Assembly: GCA_003646525.1 (NCBI GenBank)
Contig: QMKU01000003.1
Span: 1 to 17,298, forward strand
Source: Campylobacterota bacterium
Lineage (GTDB): Bacteria > Campylobacterota > Campylobacteria > Campylobacterales > Sulfurovaceae
Length of the DNA: 17,298 nucleotides
Direction: 5' to 3'
Shown here: positions 16,291 to 17,298 of the stretch, in pieces
Numbering within the stretch: position 1 is the stretch's first letter
How the letters are laid out: each line of letters opens with the position of its first letter
The notes under the pieces: model-generated
What the model was told of the DNA's origin: nothing
The model's input: only the letters and a program-made list of their open reading frames with translations
The model's database searches: none
Program-made: the position numbers and the translations under genes

Positions 16291-17298
16291 GATAGTGTCA
16301 CCTCCATACCTTGATTTGGCTCTGATATGACGGCTATGTCAAACCCATAACTTTGGACTATCTGATAGACGATATTGAGTCCGATCCCAAAACCTCCTTC
16401 ACTTTTGTTGACTCGTTTGAAGCGTTCAAAAATTGTCCCGAGATCTTTTGCTTCTATCCCAATGCCACTATCCTTGACCCTAAATCTCTTCTTCGTCAAA
16501 AACAGTTCCAAGCTACCTCCTATTTTATTGTACTTTATTGCATTGGAGAGTAGATTGTCTATCAATCTAAGCGCATCGTTACGATCAATATCCAAAATGA
16601 CATCCACTGCTATCGTATCTATCAAAGTAATATTTTTTGCTTCTATGGTTGTCGCAAAATAGAGGAGACGCTCTCGGAGTAGATTTGAAAGGTTTAAGGG
16701 TTGAATCTCTCTGTTATAGGCTTGATTGAGTTTGAGATAAATAAGGTCATCATAGATACGGCTCAGTGTTTTGGATGCGATCTCTATCCTCTGCATCTCT
16801 TTTTTGGCATTACAGTCATAAAGTGTCTCTATCAGTTCGATATTGGTCAAGATAGTACTGACAGGAGTATTGAGCTCATGGGTTGTATCCTGTATGAAAC
16901 TATTCATCCTCTCAATCGATTCACGCATAGGTGCAGTAAAGAGTCGACCCAAAAAATATCCTATTATCAAAAAGAAAAATCCTGCACCTGCCATGAAGAG
17001 AAGTATCATCTGTTTTAATTTGCTGATATCATCTAAATTTATTGGGACTTGCACTATGATATGAGCGACACCTAGATGATATGGCTCAATGGCTTTTGTA
17101 TATATAAGATCTTGACTTCTAGTGGTAAATTCTTGACTTATATCTATATCAGAGGGGAGTGAAAAGGTAGAGAAAATCATCTGTTTTTTATTATCAAGAA
17201 GGACACAGGCATAAGGTTTTTTGATCACAAGCGGAAGTCTCTCACCTAAACGCTCATGCAGGAGCATAAGCTGATGTCGTATCTGTCCACCTTCATGC
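16284..17298 (-). CDS. Sensor histidine kinase, N-terminus outside window
   Basis: A two-component membrane kinase that probably autophosphorylates on a histidine and passes the phosphate to a response regulator not in view. Counting from the first Met (17267): a probable periplasmic sensor part up to 86, a membrane segment at 87-108, and a short juxtamembrane linker with no clear full HAMP domain. The phosphorylation site is H130 in DTTHELNTPVS (127-137). The ATPase part has an N-box (DNLLSNAIKYNK), G1 (KDSGIGI), F-box (IFERFKR) and G2 (GFGIGLNIV). The frame remains open upstream through GGQIRHQL to the window edge, so the real start lies outside and the missing part should include the first membrane helix. 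The stop overlaps the heme-protein gene. TTHELNTP with the APMRESIERMN linker is typical of Campylobacterota kinases. Confidence 0.93.
   Translation of the reverse strand, partial: HEGGQIRHQLMLLHERLGERLPLVIKKPYACVLLDNKKQMIFSTFSLPSDIDISQEFTTRSQDLIYTKAIEPYHLGVAHIIVQVPINLDDISKLKQMILLFMAGAGFFFLIIGYFLGRLFTAPMRESIERMNSFIQDTTHELNTPVSTILTNIELIETLYDCNAKKEMQRIEIASKTLSRIYDDLIYLKLNQAYNREIQPLNLSNLLRERLLYFATTIEAKNITLIDTIAVDVILDIDRNDALRLIDNLLSNAIKYNKIGGSLELFLTKKRFRVKDSGIGIEAKDLGTIFERFKRVNKSEGGFGIGLNIVYQIVQSYGFDIAVISEPNQGMEVTLSW

Noticed and set aside
17265..17267. ATG taken as the true start of the histidine kinase
   Set aside because: The frame is open to the window edge, there is no ribosome-binding site, and a kinase with a periplasmic part needs an earlier membrane helix.

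Overview
The window is a gene-dense chromosomal segment, most probably from a Campylobacterota (epsilonproteobacterial) species of the Sulfurovum/Sulfurimonas type. This is inferred from the gene set: NIF-type nifS-nifU used as housekeeping Fe-S machinery, a class II DAHP synthase, a fused LplT-PlsC-Aas protein, and a sensor kinase of the membrane-anchored 'TTHELNTP' type. Clear TATAAT -10 boxes without an obvious -35, set in AT-rich spacers, fit as well. No database search was possible, so the genus is a guess.

Layout. (1) 1-1540, minus: mnmG, with its C-terminus outside the window. (2) 1595-2514, plus: ribE (riboflavin synthase) and a cupin gene that starts inside the ribE stop. The divergent mnmG and ribE promoters overlap. 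(3) 2618-2824: the N-terminal stub of a short-chain dehydrogenase, cut off after its Rossmann motif. (4) 2835-9042, minus: a tightly packed set of six genes. In transcription order these are an MnmD-type tRNA methyltransferase, a 1154-residue transporter/acyltransferase/acyl-ACP ligase fusion, rsmG, a small membrane zinc-ribbon protein, an unknown 126-residue protein and a rhomboid protease. (5) 9110-9156: a perfect 20-bp inverted repeat. (6) 9164-9979, minus: luxS and an abutting 101-residue gene. (7) 10028-11073: a small HTH gene diverging from cmoA, with a dyad between them. (8) 11175-12515, plus: class II DAHP synthase. (9) 12657-14861, minus: nifS-nifU. (10) 15047-15625, minus: folE with its own promoter and a likely terminator. 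(11) 15626-15927: a 302-bp gene-free stretch with repeats. (12) 15928-17298, minus: a sensor histidine kinase, running off the window, overlapping a small monoheme c-type cytochrome-like gene.

How the genes work together. Three products act on the tRNA wobble base U34: MnmG (carboxymethylaminomethyl branch), MnmD-like (final methylation of that branch) and CmoA (cofactor for the oxyacetyl branch). RsmG modifies 16S rRNA. RibE and FolE supply flavin and pterin precursors; MnmG uses FAD and a folate, but a regulatory link is not shown. LuxS belongs to the activated methyl cycle that recycles the product of the SAM methyltransferases nearby. NifS and NifU build Fe-S clusters.

Most of the window is ordinary metabolism. 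The stretches that deserve a second look are the kinase/heme-protein pair, the luxS-linked unknown gene, the HTH gene with its dyad, the truncated dehydrogenase junction, and the two REP-like palindromes. I found no defence system, CRISPR array, integrase, transposase, tRNA or rRNA gene.
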